64,000 nt of DNA. It comes from CALGSZ01 sp042408955. GTDB taxonomy: Bacteria > Chloroflexota > Chloroflexia > Thermomicrobiales > UBA6265. The first letter of the stretch is position 1; the number at the start of each line of letters is the position of its first letter. Positions 7,942 to 16,038 of this stretch are shown here, piece after piece. The notes under the pieces were generated by a model that saw only the letters and a list, made by a program, of their open reading frames with translations, was not told the origin of the DNA and ran no database searches. The DNA lies in the NCBI GenBank assembly GCA_042408955.1, contig JBHOQQ010000087.1:1-64000 (forward strand), in the 5' to 3' direction. The position numbers were made by a program, and so were the translations under genes.

Positions 7942-8766
7942 CTAGATCAAATAGGTCCCCTTCAAGTAGCGCGACCCAAACGCCTTGAAGAAGACCAAGA
8001 CGATAACGAACGAGACAAGCTGCATGGTTGCCGCCAGGGCTGCCGTGGACGGGAGAAAGCCGGTCCGGGTGAGATTGTAGACGCGCAGCGCGGCCGTGGT
8101 GGTGTGCGGGCCGGCAATGAACAGCGTCACCAAAAACTCGTTGAACACGATGACGAACGTCAGCAGAATGCCGGCACTGATCCCTGGTCCAAGTAAGGGC
8201 AGCTCGACGCGGAAGAAGCTTGTCATCCGGTTTGCCCCGAGTGTCCGCGCGGCCTCCTCATAAACCGTCGGCAAGTCGCGCAGGGCAACGATGATCGGCA
8301 CGAGCATCAGCGGGTAGGTGCCGACCACGTATGCCCCGAGGAGTCCGATGAAGCTGCGGGGAATATTGAAAAAGAACGCGTAAGTGATGGCCAGGCTGAT
8401 GCCCATGACCGCTCCTGGCGTATACAGCGCGAGATTGAGCGTCGAAAGGATGAAGCGCTTTCCGGGGATCGGGTGCCGGACGATCGCGTACGCGGCAGGA
8501 ACGGCGATAAGGAGATTGAGGACGATCGTAGCGACTGTCACCTCAACCGAGAGCAGCAGATTGTCCTTGAACGAGCCGAATACGTAGCGGTAGGACTCAA
8601 GGGTAAGCCCGCCTTCGGGCGCTCGCAGCGAGTGCAGCGTCGTGGTGATGAATGGCAGGGCGAACATAACGAGCCAGATCCAGATATACGTGTGTTGCAG
8701 CACGGCTGAAACGCGCCGGGGACGAAGGTGAAAGCGGCGAGAGGGTGCAGCGGCGATCGCGCTCAC
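7942..8766 (-). CDS. ABC transporter permease, PotC-like
   Basis: A 274-residue inner-membrane subunit with about six helices. The EAA loop near residues 175-195 (YEEAARTLGANRMTSFF) precedes VELPLLGPGI, the docking site for the ATPase. The GTG start at 8766 lies one base after the stop of the previous permease with AGGAG upstream, so the two are translationally coupled. It pairs with the PotB-like subunit. The C-terminus (FGSRYLKGTYLI) is typical for this group. Confidence 0.92.
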   Translation of the reverse strand: MSAIAAAPSRRFHLRPRRVSAVLQHTYIWIWLVMFALPFITTTLHSLRAPEGGLTLESYRYVFGSFKDNLLLSVEVTVATIVLNLLIAVPAAYAIVRHPIPGKRFILSTLNLALYTPGAVMGISLAITYAFFFNIPRSFIGLLGAYVVGTYPLMLVPIIVALRDLPTVYEEAARTLGANRMTSFFRVELPLLGPGISAGILLTFVIVFNEFLVTLFIAGPHTTTAALRVYNLTRTGFLPSTAALAATMQLVSFVIVLVFFKAFGSRYLKGTYLI

Positions 8767-8767
8767 A

Positions 8768-9670
8768 TCAGGCTCCTAGCGCTCCGCGAGAGAACCGCAA
8801 CGATAGCCACGTGACACCAAAGGCCAGCGCCATCAGGACGATGCCCATCGCCGCGGCAAGTCCGTAATCGAACTGGCTGAGTCCCTTTTGATGGAGTGTG
8901 ATGGAAAGCACGCGTTGTTGCGCTGTTCCACCGAGCAGGATCGGCACGACAAACACTCCCAGGTTCCAGCCGAAACACATCAGGAAGCCCGCGAGGATAC
9001 CGCTCCGGCTCAAGGGAAAGAGCACTCTCGTAAACACCTGCCACGGCTTTGCGCCAAGCGTCTGGGCCGCTTCTTCGAGCATCGGATTGACGGTGCTCAA
9101 CGCCGTGCCAACGTTCATGACCATGAATGGGAACGTGAACATCGCCATGCCGAAAACGGTCATAGGCTCCGAAATGAGGAGTGTTGTCGCGTTAATGTGA
9201 AGAAAATCGAGCACTGGAGCCAATGGACCATTGGGAAGCAGCACATACCGGATGCCAAATGCCAAATAGAGCGGACCGAATAGGGGGAAGACCATGAGCG
9301 TTCTGACCAGCTCGCGATACCGTACCCGGCGCACCAGGATATATGCAAAGGGATAGCCGAAAATGAGATCGACGATCGACGACAGCAACGCCAGCCGAAT
9401 CGTGTTTTGCACATGTGGCAAGTAGCGATCCCAGATCTTTACGTAATTGTCGAGTGTATAGACAGGGTTATCAAAAAAGAACGTGGACTCTTTGGTAAAG
9501 CTGACAATGACAAGATACACCAGAGGAATGACAGAGAAGAGAATCGTGACGATGACGGCCGGTAAGATGAGACCGGGGCCAATGATCGCTTCTCGCCATC
9601 GTTTCCAGAACGTTAGGCGTCCGGGCCGGAGCGCTTCGCGCGTTGTTAGGGTGACTGATGGTTGAGCCAT
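8768..9670 (-). CDS. ABC transporter permease, PotB-like
   Basis: A 300-residue inner-membrane subunit. A long cytoplasmic N-terminus (about 35 residues) leads to six predicted helices. The EAA loop near residues 201-217 (MLEEAAQTLGAKPWQVF) is followed by RVLFPLSRSGI. It forms the heterodimeric channel with the downstream permease. The Shine-Dalgarno of its ATG is weak. It follows the binding-protein gene after about 110 bases that contain a stable hairpin. Confidence 0.92.
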   Translation of the reverse strand: MAQPSVTLTTREALRPGRLTFWKRWREAIIGPGLILPAVIVTILFSVIPLVYLVIVSFTKESTFFFDNPVYTLDNYVKIWDRYLPHVQNTIRLALLSSIVDLIFGYPFAYILVRRVRYRELVRTLMVFPLFGPLYLAFGIRYVLLPNGPLAPVLDFLHINATTLLISEPMTVFGMAMFTFPFMVMNVGTALSTVNPMLEEAAQTLGAKPWQVFTRVLFPLSRSGILAGFLMCFGWNLGVFVVPILLGGTAQQRVLSITLHQKGLSQFDYGLAAAMGIVLMALAFGVTWLSLRFSRGALGA

Positions 9671-9732
9671 GGTACGTTACGTGGTTCTCGCTATTGCGGC
9701 CTGATCTCGTGCGTTGAGCCCTTTTCATGATA

Positions 9733-9762
9733 CGCCCCCTCGCCGCAACAGACGAGGGGGCG
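9733..9762 (-). repeat. Inverted repeat between binding-protein and permease genes
   Basis: CGCCCCCTCG (9733-9742) pairs perfectly with CGAGGGGGCG (9753-9762), ten-base loop, 16 bases beyond the binding-protein stop. There is no U-run on the minus strand, so mRNA 3'-end protection is as likely as termination. Confidence 0.8.
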
Positions 9763-9777
9763 CGAAGTTCATCAGGT

Positions 9778-11088
9778 TTACAGGCCGATTCCGGCCAGCC
9801 AGGCGTCGTACCACTCCTTCGAGTGTTGCGCGTAGTAATCCCAGTCTACCGCCTTGTAGTTGGTCTGAAGCTGCTCAAGCGTCGGGAAATAGGTGTAATA
9901 GACGTCCTTGATCCAATCCGGCACGAGATCAACGTAGGATGGGCCAAGGAAGCCCTCGTGCAGCTCAGCCCAGGCGCCCTCGGTGATGCCCCAGGACTCT
10001 ATGTCGGGGAACTGGGCGTCATCGCTGAGCCGCCAGTCGACGAAGATCTGCGCTAGCACCGGATGCGCGGGCTTGACCGGAATCCACATGTAGCCATTCA
10101 CGGCGTACTGGCCAGAAGCAGCGACGAGGAACGCGGCTTCCTTTTGGCCATTGAGATATTGCAGGCGCGCAAACGAGTTCCAAAAGGTCACCACATCCAC
10201 GACGCCGCTGGCAAACAGTTGCTGGGCTTCACCGAAGTCCGACGTGTATTTGAGCGCGTTGGGATGGACCTTCTCCACGAGAAAATCAATCACCTCTTGC
10301 ATCTCGTCGGGATTCTTGTAGTCCTTCCCCAGCGACGCGGCCATGCCAAGGAGGATGCCACCGCCCGTGATGTCACCAGGCAGCCACATCAGCAGCCGGC
10401 CCTTCAGGCGCTCATCGGCCAGGTCCTTCCAGTCGGTCAGGAAATCAACTTTGGCCGAGTTGTAATTGATGCCGGGCGTAGCCGATGACTGGAAGCCGAT
10501 GGCGGTCGGCACGTGCTTGAGGGAGTCCATGACGCGCTCGGCGTTCGGAATCAGTCCAGAGGGGAGGAAGTCCTCCATCAGCTTGGTGCCCTGATTTCTA
10601 CTTTGAAGCTGAGCTTCTGCCCAGTAGTTCTCTTCAATCGCCAGGACGTCGTATGGAGAGTTATCTCCGCTGCCGACGGCCGTGTAGAGCTCGGTCAGGT
10701 AGGTGCTCGGTGATTGCGAGGCAGCATAGTTGAGCTTGATCTCGACGTCGTAGACCTGCTGCACGTATTGCTGGAATCTGGCCACTAGCTGATCGTTCGC
10801 GGTGTAGGTCCAGTTACCAACATTGACCTCACCTTCGTCAGCAATTGCCGCCTTGATGTCCTCAAAGCTCATCTCCTTGCCAACGATCGGCACGTTGACC
10901 GGGCCGCTAGCGGCTGGAGATTGTGGCACGGGTGTCGCCTGCGCGTAGGCCTTCGAGGTCAGGACAGCCGCGATGCCGGGCAGGGTAACGCCGAGGGCGA
11001 TGCCACGCCGCACGACTTGCCGCCTGGTGAGCCGGCCCGCGACGGCCTCTTGCAAGAGTTTCTCGGCATTCTCAGGTAGCCTTGCCAT
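9778..11088 (-). CDS. ABC transporter substrate-binding protein, PotD/spermidine-putrescine type
   Basis: A 436-residue extracytoplasmic binding protein. The start at 11088 (MARLPENAEK) is chosen for GAGGAG seven bases upstream; a longer frame to 11202 has no such site. The N-terminus has a twin-arginine-like signal, GRLTRRQVVRRGIALGV with a hydrophobic core and a cut near AYAQA. A GNW...ANDQLVARFQQ segment and a Trp/Tyr-rich C-terminal lobe fit the PotD-like bacterial binding proteins. It heads the set of transporter genes and is followed by a hairpin. The specificity is inferred from the family and could be another small solute. Confidence 0.85.
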   Translation of the reverse strand: MARLPENAEKLLQEAVAGRLTRRQVVRRGIALGVTLPGIAAVLTSKAYAQATPVPQSPAASGPVNVPIVGKEMSFEDIKAAIADEGEVNVGNWTYTANDQLVARFQQYVQQVYDVEIKLNYAASQSPSTYLTELYTAVGSGDNSPYDVLAIEENYWAEAQLQSRNQGTKLMEDFLPSGLIPNAERVMDSLKHVPTAIGFQSSATPGINYNSAKVDFLTDWKDLADERLKGRLLMWLPGDITGGGILLGMAASLGKDYKNPDEMQEVIDFLVEKVHPNALKYTSDFGEAQQLFASGVVDVVTFWNSFARLQYLNGQKEAAFLVAASGQYAVNGYMWIPVKPAHPVLAQIFVDWRLSDDAQFPDIESWGITEGAWAELHEGFLGPSYVDLVPDWIKDVYYTYFPTLEQLQTNYKAVDWDYYAQHSKEWYDAWLAGIGL

Positions 11089-11228
11089 CCGATCACTCCT
11101 CTCCTTGGGTGGATCGCCGATCGACCGCGATCCGCCACGAACCAACGACGCGGACCTCTGCCACGCTAAGGAACGCTCGGTACGGTACCGAGCAGATGAC
11201 ATCGTGTCAAGAGTGCGACCGGCGGCGC

Positions 11229-12503
11229 TTACCGCCGCGGCAGTGGCGGCCGCGGCGTGAGCGGTGGCACGGGGACGAGCGGGATCACTTTCCCCGCCTG
11301 CCCGGGAGGCAGCGTGGCCCAGGGTTGCAACGGCCGCTCCGGCACACGTGGCAGCACCTCTCCGTTGACGATCGTCAGCGTATTCACCAAGCGCCGCGTA
11401 CCCTTGCGCTCGTTCATGAAGATGTCCTGGAACGTGTAGTCCCCCTCCTCGATGCGGAAGAGCGCGACGTCAGCCGGGCTGCCAGGCTTCAGCGACCCGA
11501 GGTGCGGGCAGCGCATGGCGGCCGCGGGACGCGCCGTGGCCCGCTCAATCACCTCCTCGATCGTCATGCCCAAGTTGAGGAATTTCGACAGGGTGGTGGG
11601 CATGTCGAACATCGGACCTTGAATCGCGATTTGGTGGATATCGGTACTGATGACATCGGGCATGATGCCTTGAGCAAGCATCTTCTCTGCCGTAATGAAG
11701 GAGAAGGAGCCGGCCCCGTGCCCAATGTCTAGGATCAGCCCGCGCTCGCGGAGCTCTTGGATTCTCGGCAGGATGTTGTCGTCCGGCCCAACGATGCGCA
11801 TGTCGTGTCCGGTGAAGCAATGGGTCAGGATATCGCCAGGCCGGAGATGATCGGCGACCTCGTCAATAGTCGGCGGTCCCATGCCGATGTGAACCATCAA
11901 TGGCAGGCCGACAAGATCAGCCAGCTCACGCGCTTTCACCAGCGGAGCGATGCCGACGCCGCGGGTCGTGTTGCGGTCGATTCGCGCCTTGATGCCGAGG
12001 ATCACGTCTCGATTAAGCTCGACAATCGTCGCGGCGAGCTCGACGTCCCAATAATCTGGATTGGCAAATTCCCAGGTTGGCGCGATCAGGCCAATGGAGG
12101 ACAGGTTGAGCAAGGCGTAGACGCGGACCTTGCTCGTTTCGACGATGTACCGGCGCAGCCCGGGGAAGGAATACGCGCCAGCGCTGCCAACATCCAACCA
12201 GGTTGTGACGCCGGAGCGCGCTGCGACAGGGTCGGGCTCGATGCCCCAGTAGGTCGCTCCCCAATAGACATGGGTGTGCAAATCGATGAGGCCAGGAGTG
12301 ACGTACTGTCCGTTGGCATCAATCACCTGAGCGGCCCGGGACGGGTCAATGTCTGGCTCGACAGCGGAGACCTTGCCCCCTGCAATTGCCACGTCGAGCT
12401 TGCCGCGCAATCCCGCCCCGGGATCGACGACCTCTCCGCCTTTGATCAGCGTGTCGATTCGTTGTGGTTGAGCATTCACACCGGTGTTCCCTTCGCTGCG
12501 CAT
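11229..12503 (-). CDS. Amidohydrolase/deacetylase-family metallo-dependent hydrolase
   Basis: A 424-residue TIM-barrel amidohydrolase of the dihydroorotase-like type. Metal-site landmarks are DLHTHVYWG near residue 75, a candidate carboxylated lysine in GIKARID near 170, MVHIG near 205, THCF near 230 and STDIHQ near 290. The N-terminal beta-sandwich starts IDTLIKGGEVVDP. Relatives of the EF_0837/AHA_3915 type act on amides or N-acetyl groups, but the substrate is not predictable. It lies 140 bases upstream of the PotD-like gene on the same strand, so it may process the imported solute. A promoter-like TTGACA/TAGCGT pair lies upstream. Confidence 0.85.
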   Translation of the reverse strand: MRSEGNTGVNAQPQRIDTLIKGGEVVDPGAGLRGKLDVAIAGGKVSAVEPDIDPSRAAQVIDANGQYVTPGLIDLHTHVYWGATYWGIEPDPVAARSGVTTWLDVGSAGAYSFPGLRRYIVETSKVRVYALLNLSSIGLIAPTWEFANPDYWDVELAATIVELNRDVILGIKARIDRNTTRGVGIAPLVKARELADLVGLPLMVHIGMGPPTIDEVADHLRPGDILTHCFTGHDMRIVGPDDNILPRIQELRERGLILDIGHGAGSFSFITAEKMLAQGIMPDVISTDIHQIAIQGPMFDMPTTLSKFLNLGMTIEEVIERATARPAAAMRCPHLGSLKPGSPADVALFRIEEGDYTFQDIFMNERKGTRRLVNTLTIVNGEVLPRVPERPLQPWATLPPGQAGKVIPLVPVPPLTPRPPLPRR

Positions 12504-12559
12504 CCTGGCGTTGCGGCGCTAGGCCGCTTGCCTGGCATTCGTGGTTCCTTCGCTGCGGG

Positions 12560-12588
12560 ACGCTACGTCAGGTCCGCGACGCTGTCAA
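12560..12588 (-). promoter_or_regulatory. Putative promoter of the amidohydrolase-transporter operon
   Basis: Minus-strand TTGACA (12583-12588), 17-base spacer, TAGCGT (12560-12565), about 60 bases before the start codon. The -35 is perfect and the -10 matches three of six. The same -35/-10 words with a 17-base spacer recur at 42829-42857. Confidence 0.45.
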
Positions 12589-12656
12589 GCGGGGATACCG
12601 TGTGTATGTCAACCGGCTGGGCTATGATCCCGTTGGCGGAAAGGAGCGGCAAGGCA

Positions 12657-12736
12657 ATGCATGCGGTCTTCTCCTGCGACACGGCGGTTGTCACCGGATC
12701 GGCATCGGGCGACGGCTCGGTGATCCTGGCCAATCA
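12657..12736 (+). pseudogene. Possible remnant of a C69-family dipeptidase (secernin-like)
   Basis: From ATG at 12657, behind AAAGGAG, the frame reads MHAVFSCDTAVVTGSASG followed by DGSVILANQ. That resembles the start of C69/secernin peptidases, which run M..CDT....ATADGSVIFAKNSD with the Cys as processed N-terminal nucleophile. After about 27 residues the resemblance stops and the frame turns into Arg-rich nonsense ending at 12830. The core of the enzyme is missing, so this looks like a broken 5' fragment. The match is from memory of the family. Confidence 0.4.
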
Positions 12737-12907
12737 GGGTTCCCACGCGATGAGACACCGCGTGGGGTCCCGGCGTCGCGCAGCGCACAGCACGTTTTGC
12801 CAGAGCTGGCCGCGCTCTGGTACATGGTAGACGAGGAAGCGGGTCTCTTCGGGCAGATGGGGCACAACGAGTTGCCACCAAAAGATCGCCCCGCCGAAGA
12901 TCCGCAC
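12734..12907 (-). CDS. Small ORF of unknown function, possibly gene debris
   Basis: A 57-residue minus-strand frame from GTG at 12907 to TGA at 12734, with an in-frame stop just upstream of the start. It contains GGAIFWWQLVVPHLPEETRF and LVYHVPERGQLWQNVL, a protein-like composition unlike a random shadow. No family is recognised. Its stop coincides with the point where the dipeptidase-like remnant on the other strand loses resemblance, so this may be the C-terminal fragment of a second broken gene. It is low confidence as a functional gene. Confidence 0.25.
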   Translation of the reverse strand: MRIFGGAIFWWQLVVPHLPEETRFLVYHVPERGQLWQNVLCAARRRDPTRCLIAWEP

Positions 12908-12994
12908 GAGCAGTGCCCCTCACTCTCAACGCGACTCAGAGAATGCCCGGCCAATGCTGGGAGACGGGGGTAGGGGGTGAGGGATAACGAATCC

Positions 12995-13014
12995 GGGCGC
13001 GATAACTCGCGCCC
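12995..13014. repeat. Intergenic hairpin
   Basis: GGGCGCGA (12995-13002) pairs perfectly with TCGCGCCC (13007-13014) around a four-base loop. No T-run lies on either side. It sits in the 600-base gap between the amidohydrolase and RNase H-like genes, amid G-rich GGGGGTAGGGGGTGAGGG tracts that look like dispersed intergenic repeats. Confidence 0.5.
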
Positions 13015-13112
13015 CTCCAATGCCTGACACCTGATAGCTCACATCGCGAAGCTCGTAGGGCGAAGCTCGTAGCTCAAAGCTTCTCCCGCCCCTAGCCCCT
13101 CATCCTTTGCTC

Positions 13113-13526
13113 TCAGTGGCCCAGAACCTTGACGCTTTCCCGCCGGGGTTGCCAGACGAGCTCATACGAGCCGAACTGGCGTAGCAGCGCAACCGCCCGG
13201 GCGTGTAGCGGCTTGAGCTCCGGATTACGCACCTTCCACGCGCCTTGCAACTGGCGAATGACCAACTGACTGTCCCCACGGACGATCAGCCGCGCCCGCT
13301 GAGCGCGGTCACCCAGCAATCCCAGCAGACGCTCTAGAGAGGAGATAAGGGTGAGGTATTCGGCCTGGTTGTTTGTCACCTGGTCGCCAAACGTGAGCTT
13401 GTCCCCGATCGTCTTGCCGGTCGGGCTTCGCAGTTCGAACGAGCCATAGCCCTTTCCAGGGTTGCCCAGCGAGCCGCCATCGAACACGACCTCATACGCT
13501 GGCGGTTCGCTCGATGATCGCTGCAC
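13113..13526 (-). CDS. RNase H-fold protein (reverse-transcriptase-like/RNase HI family)
   Basis: About 137 residues from GTG at 13526, behind GGGAGG. Three of the four acidic RNase HI residues are seen: Asp in VFDGGS, Glu in NNQAEY and Asp in RGDSQL. The protein ends WQPRRESVKVLGH, where active RNases HI usually carry the last catalytic Asp in a motif like ENxxAD, and no such Asp is visible. It may be a short subfamily with altered chemistry or a non-catalytic nucleic-acid binder. A TTG four codons upstream is an alternative start. It follows EF-G2 closely on the same strand. Confidence 0.82.
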   Translation of the reverse strand: MQRSSSEPPAYEVVFDGGSLGNPGKGYGSFELRSPTGKTIGDKLTFGDQVTNNQAEYLTLISSLERLLGLLGDRAQRARLIVRGDSQLVIRQLQGAWKVRNPELKPLHARAVALLRQFGSYELVWQPRRESVKVLGH

Positions 13527-13541
13527 ACTGCCTCCCAAGAA

Positions 13542-13556
13542 ACGGCGGAGCGCCGT
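13542..13556 (-). terminator. Small hairpin after EF-G2
   Basis: ACGGCG (13542-13547) pairs with CGCCGT (13551-13556), three-base loop, between the EF-G2 stop and the RNase H-like gene. There is no U-run; a weak terminator or processing site. Confidence 0.3.
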
Positions 13557-13603
13557 CAGGCGCCCCGCTCATCCATTCCCCTTTCAACTCCACACCAGAA
13601 GCG

Positions 13604-15676
13604 CTAGACGTTTGCCGCCTCACGCTCCTTCGCCTGCGCTTTAATTTGCTCGGCAAGCTGCGGCGGCACCGGCTGGTAATGCGAGAACTCGGTCGTGAAC
13701 GTTCCGCGACCCTGGGTGATCGATCGGAGATCCGTCGCGTAGCGCTGGAGCTCCGCCGCCGGCACAATCGCCTCGATCGTGGTCATGCCGTTGCCTGCCG
13801 GTGTCATGCCGCTCACCTGCGCTCGCTTGCTGTTCAGATCGCTCATGACGTCACCAGTGTTGGCATCCGGAATCGTCACGCGCAGAGTCAGCATCGGCTC
13901 AAGCAGGATCGGCTTGGCCTGTAACACACCCTTCTTGAACGCCTCGCGAGCCGCGATCTTGAACGACATTTCGTTCGAGTCGACCTCGTGGTAGCTCCCG
14001 TCGAAGAGGGTGACCTTCACGTTGACCACGGGATACCCTGCCAGTGGTCCCGCTTCCAGCGCCTCGCGGATACCCTTCTCTACCGCCGGGAAGAAGTTCT
14101 TCGGCACCACACCGCCAACGACCCGCTCGGCAAACTCAAAATCTGCATCAGGCAACGGCTCAAGCTCCAGGAACACATGGCCGTACTGCCCAGCGCCACC
14201 AGTCTGCTTCTTGTGCTTGTACTCCGCGATCGTCTTCGCCGAGATCGTCTCCCGGTACGCAACACGCGGCAATCCCACCTCAACGTTCACGCCATACCGG
14301 CGAGTCATCCGGTCAAGCGCAATCTGGACGTGCGGCTCCCCAAGGCCGGAGACGAGCGTCTCGCCACTGACCGGGTCGCGACCGATCTGAATGGTGGGAT
14401 CCTCCTCCGCGAGACGTTGGAGCGCCTGCCCAAGCTTGTCCAAATCCGCCTTCGTCTTTGGCGCGACAGCCGCGGAGTAGGACGGCGCCGGGAACTGGAT
14501 GCCTGGCAGCGTCAGCGGGTTGCCCTCATCCGAGAGCGTGTCAGCCGTGTGCGTGATCGCGAGCTTGCCAACGGCACCGATGTCCCCAGGCCCCACCGCG
14601 TCGGTGTTGAGGTGCTCCTTGCCACGGATGTAGAAGAGCTGGCCAACCCGTTCCGGCTTGCCTTGCGTCGCGTTCAGAATTTGCGAGTTTGACTTGAGTG
14701 TGCCGGAGTAGACCCGGAAGTAGGACAGGCGCCCGACGTGCGGATCGGCAAGCGTCTTGAACACCAGCGCTGCCAGTGGCCCTTGCGGATCGGCCTTGAG
14801 CTCGACCTCATTGCCGTTCTGTTGCGCTGTGACATTCACCGAGTCGGCCGCTGGCACGTAGTCCACGATCGCGTCGAGCAGCGGCTGCACACCGCGATTG
14901 CTCGTGGCAGCGCCGCAGAATACCGGTACAACCTGAGCCGCCGCGACCGCATGCTTCAGCGCGGTGATCAACTCTGCCGTTTCAATCGGCTCGTCTTCAA
15001 GGTAGCGCAGCATCAGCTCCTCGTCGTTCTCAGCGATTGCTTCGACGAGTTGCTGGCGATAGCTTTCGCACTCCTCTTGCAGCTCTGCCGGGACGGGGCC
15101 CACCTGAGGCACGCCGTTGTCAAAGGTGATTGCCTGCTGGGCCAGCAGGTCGACGACTCCGCGGAAGGCCTTTTCCTTGCCGATGGGCACCTGAACGGGG
15201 GCGACGGCCACGCCGAACGCATCTCGCGCCGAATTCAGGGCCCGAGCGAAATCGGCATTTTCCCGGTCCATCTTGTTGATGAAGATGAGTCGCGGCCGGC
15301 CAAGCTCCGTGGCAATGCTCCAGGCTTGCTCCGTGCCAACCTCAACGCCAGCCGATGCATCCATGAGGATGATCGCCGCATCGACCACGCGAAATGCCGA
15401 CTTGACATCCCCCAGGAAATCGGCGTAGCCGGGTGCGTCAATGATATTGATTTTCGTATCCCGCCACTCGATCGGCGCAACCGCCAGGTTAATTGAGATA
15501 TGCCGCTTGATCTCATCAGGATCGAAGTCGGTGACTGTATTTCCGTCTTCCACCCGGCCCAGGCGCGTGATCGCCTTGGCGTTGTACAGCATCGCCTCAG
15601 TAAGGGACGTCTTCCCCGCTCCACCATGGGAAAACAAGCCAATATTGCGAATGCGATCAGGTGTATAGTTCTTCAC
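13604..15676 (-). CDS. fusA2: Elongation factor G-like GTPase (EF-G2)
   Basis: A 690-residue translational GTPase. The G1 loop reads SHGGAGKTS near residues 14-22, close to the SGAGKT loop of EF-G2 proteins and unlike AHIDAGKTT of canonical EF-G. G3 is DAPGYADF and G4 is NKMDREN. Domains II to V follow, ending in the EF-G_C fold with KTIAEYKHKKQTGGAGQYGHV in domain IV. The GTG start at 15676 has GGAGG six bases upstream. Members of this group are usually a second EF-G beside the canonical one; a role in translocation or ribosome recycling is not settled. A TATAAT box lies 270 bases upstream, so the leader may be long. Confidence 0.92.
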   Translation of the reverse strand: MKNYTPDRIRNIGLFSHGGAGKTSLTEAMLYNAKAITRLGRVEDGNTVTDFDPDEIKRHISINLAVAPIEWRDTKINIIDAPGYADFLGDVKSAFRVVDAAIILMDASAGVEVGTEQAWSIATELGRPRLIFINKMDRENADFARALNSARDAFGVAVAPVQVPIGKEKAFRGVVDLLAQQAITFDNGVPQVGPVPAELQEECESYRQQLVEAIAENDEELMLRYLEDEPIETAELITALKHAVAAAQVVPVFCGAATSNRGVQPLLDAIVDYVPAADSVNVTAQQNGNEVELKADPQGPLAALVFKTLADPHVGRLSYFRVYSGTLKSNSQILNATQGKPERVGQLFYIRGKEHLNTDAVGPGDIGAVGKLAITHTADTLSDEGNPLTLPGIQFPAPSYSAAVAPKTKADLDKLGQALQRLAEEDPTIQIGRDPVSGETLVSGLGEPHVQIALDRMTRRYGVNVEVGLPRVAYRETISAKTIAEYKHKKQTGGAGQYGHVFLELEPLPDADFEFAERVVGGVVPKNFFPAVEKGIREALEAGPLAGYPVVNVKVTLFDGSYHEVDSNEMSFKIAAREAFKKGVLQAKPILLEPMLTLRVTIPDANTGDVMSDLNSKRAQVSGMTPAGNGMTTIEAIVPAAELQRYATDLRSITQGRGTFTTEFSHYQPVPPQLAEQIKAQAKEREAANV

Positions 15677-16038
15677 CGGGTTCCTCCATCAATCGAATCA
15701 CACATTGCCCGATGTGCCGCGCGCCTCGCGGTACCTGCCCGCCACTCGCGCTGACCCGGAAGTCAGCGCCAGCCCGTTATTCGTGGTGACACCGTAAGGC
15801 GGCGCTTTGGCCCGGCCACGCTCAGGATGCAGGCCAGGCCATGCTTGTCGCCGCCCGTTGCCGTGTATCGCCGCATAGGCGCTGCCGTTGCGCCGGAGCG
15901 CTGAATTCTCGTGGCGTCGGCGTTCGGCATGCGCGGCATGAATCTATTATAGACCGATTGACACCTGAACCTGAGAACAGAAATCCGTAGGAGCGTTGCC
16001 CCTCTCCCACTGGCGACCGCGAGATGCGCGGCCCACCT
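15677..16038. other. Long EF-G2 leader/intergenic region
   Basis: About 360 bases without a credible gene. It contains a perfect minus-strand TATAAT at 15946-15951 without a clear -35, and an 8-bp hairpin GCGCTGAC/GTCAGCGC (15748-15755 and 15762-15769) inside the would-be 260-base leader of the EF-G2 gene. No known riboswitch is recognised. Confidence 0.4.

Noticed and set aside
11757..12830. A 357-residue plus-strand frame opposite the amidohydrolase
   Set aside because: It is the antisense of a clear amidohydrolase with complete metal motifs; only its last part (from 12657) resembles a protein, and that is reported separately.
13604..15676. A tetracycline-resistance ribosomal protection protein
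   Set aside because: The G1 loop SHGGAGKTS and the domain order fit EF-G2. The TetM-type signatures are not seen.
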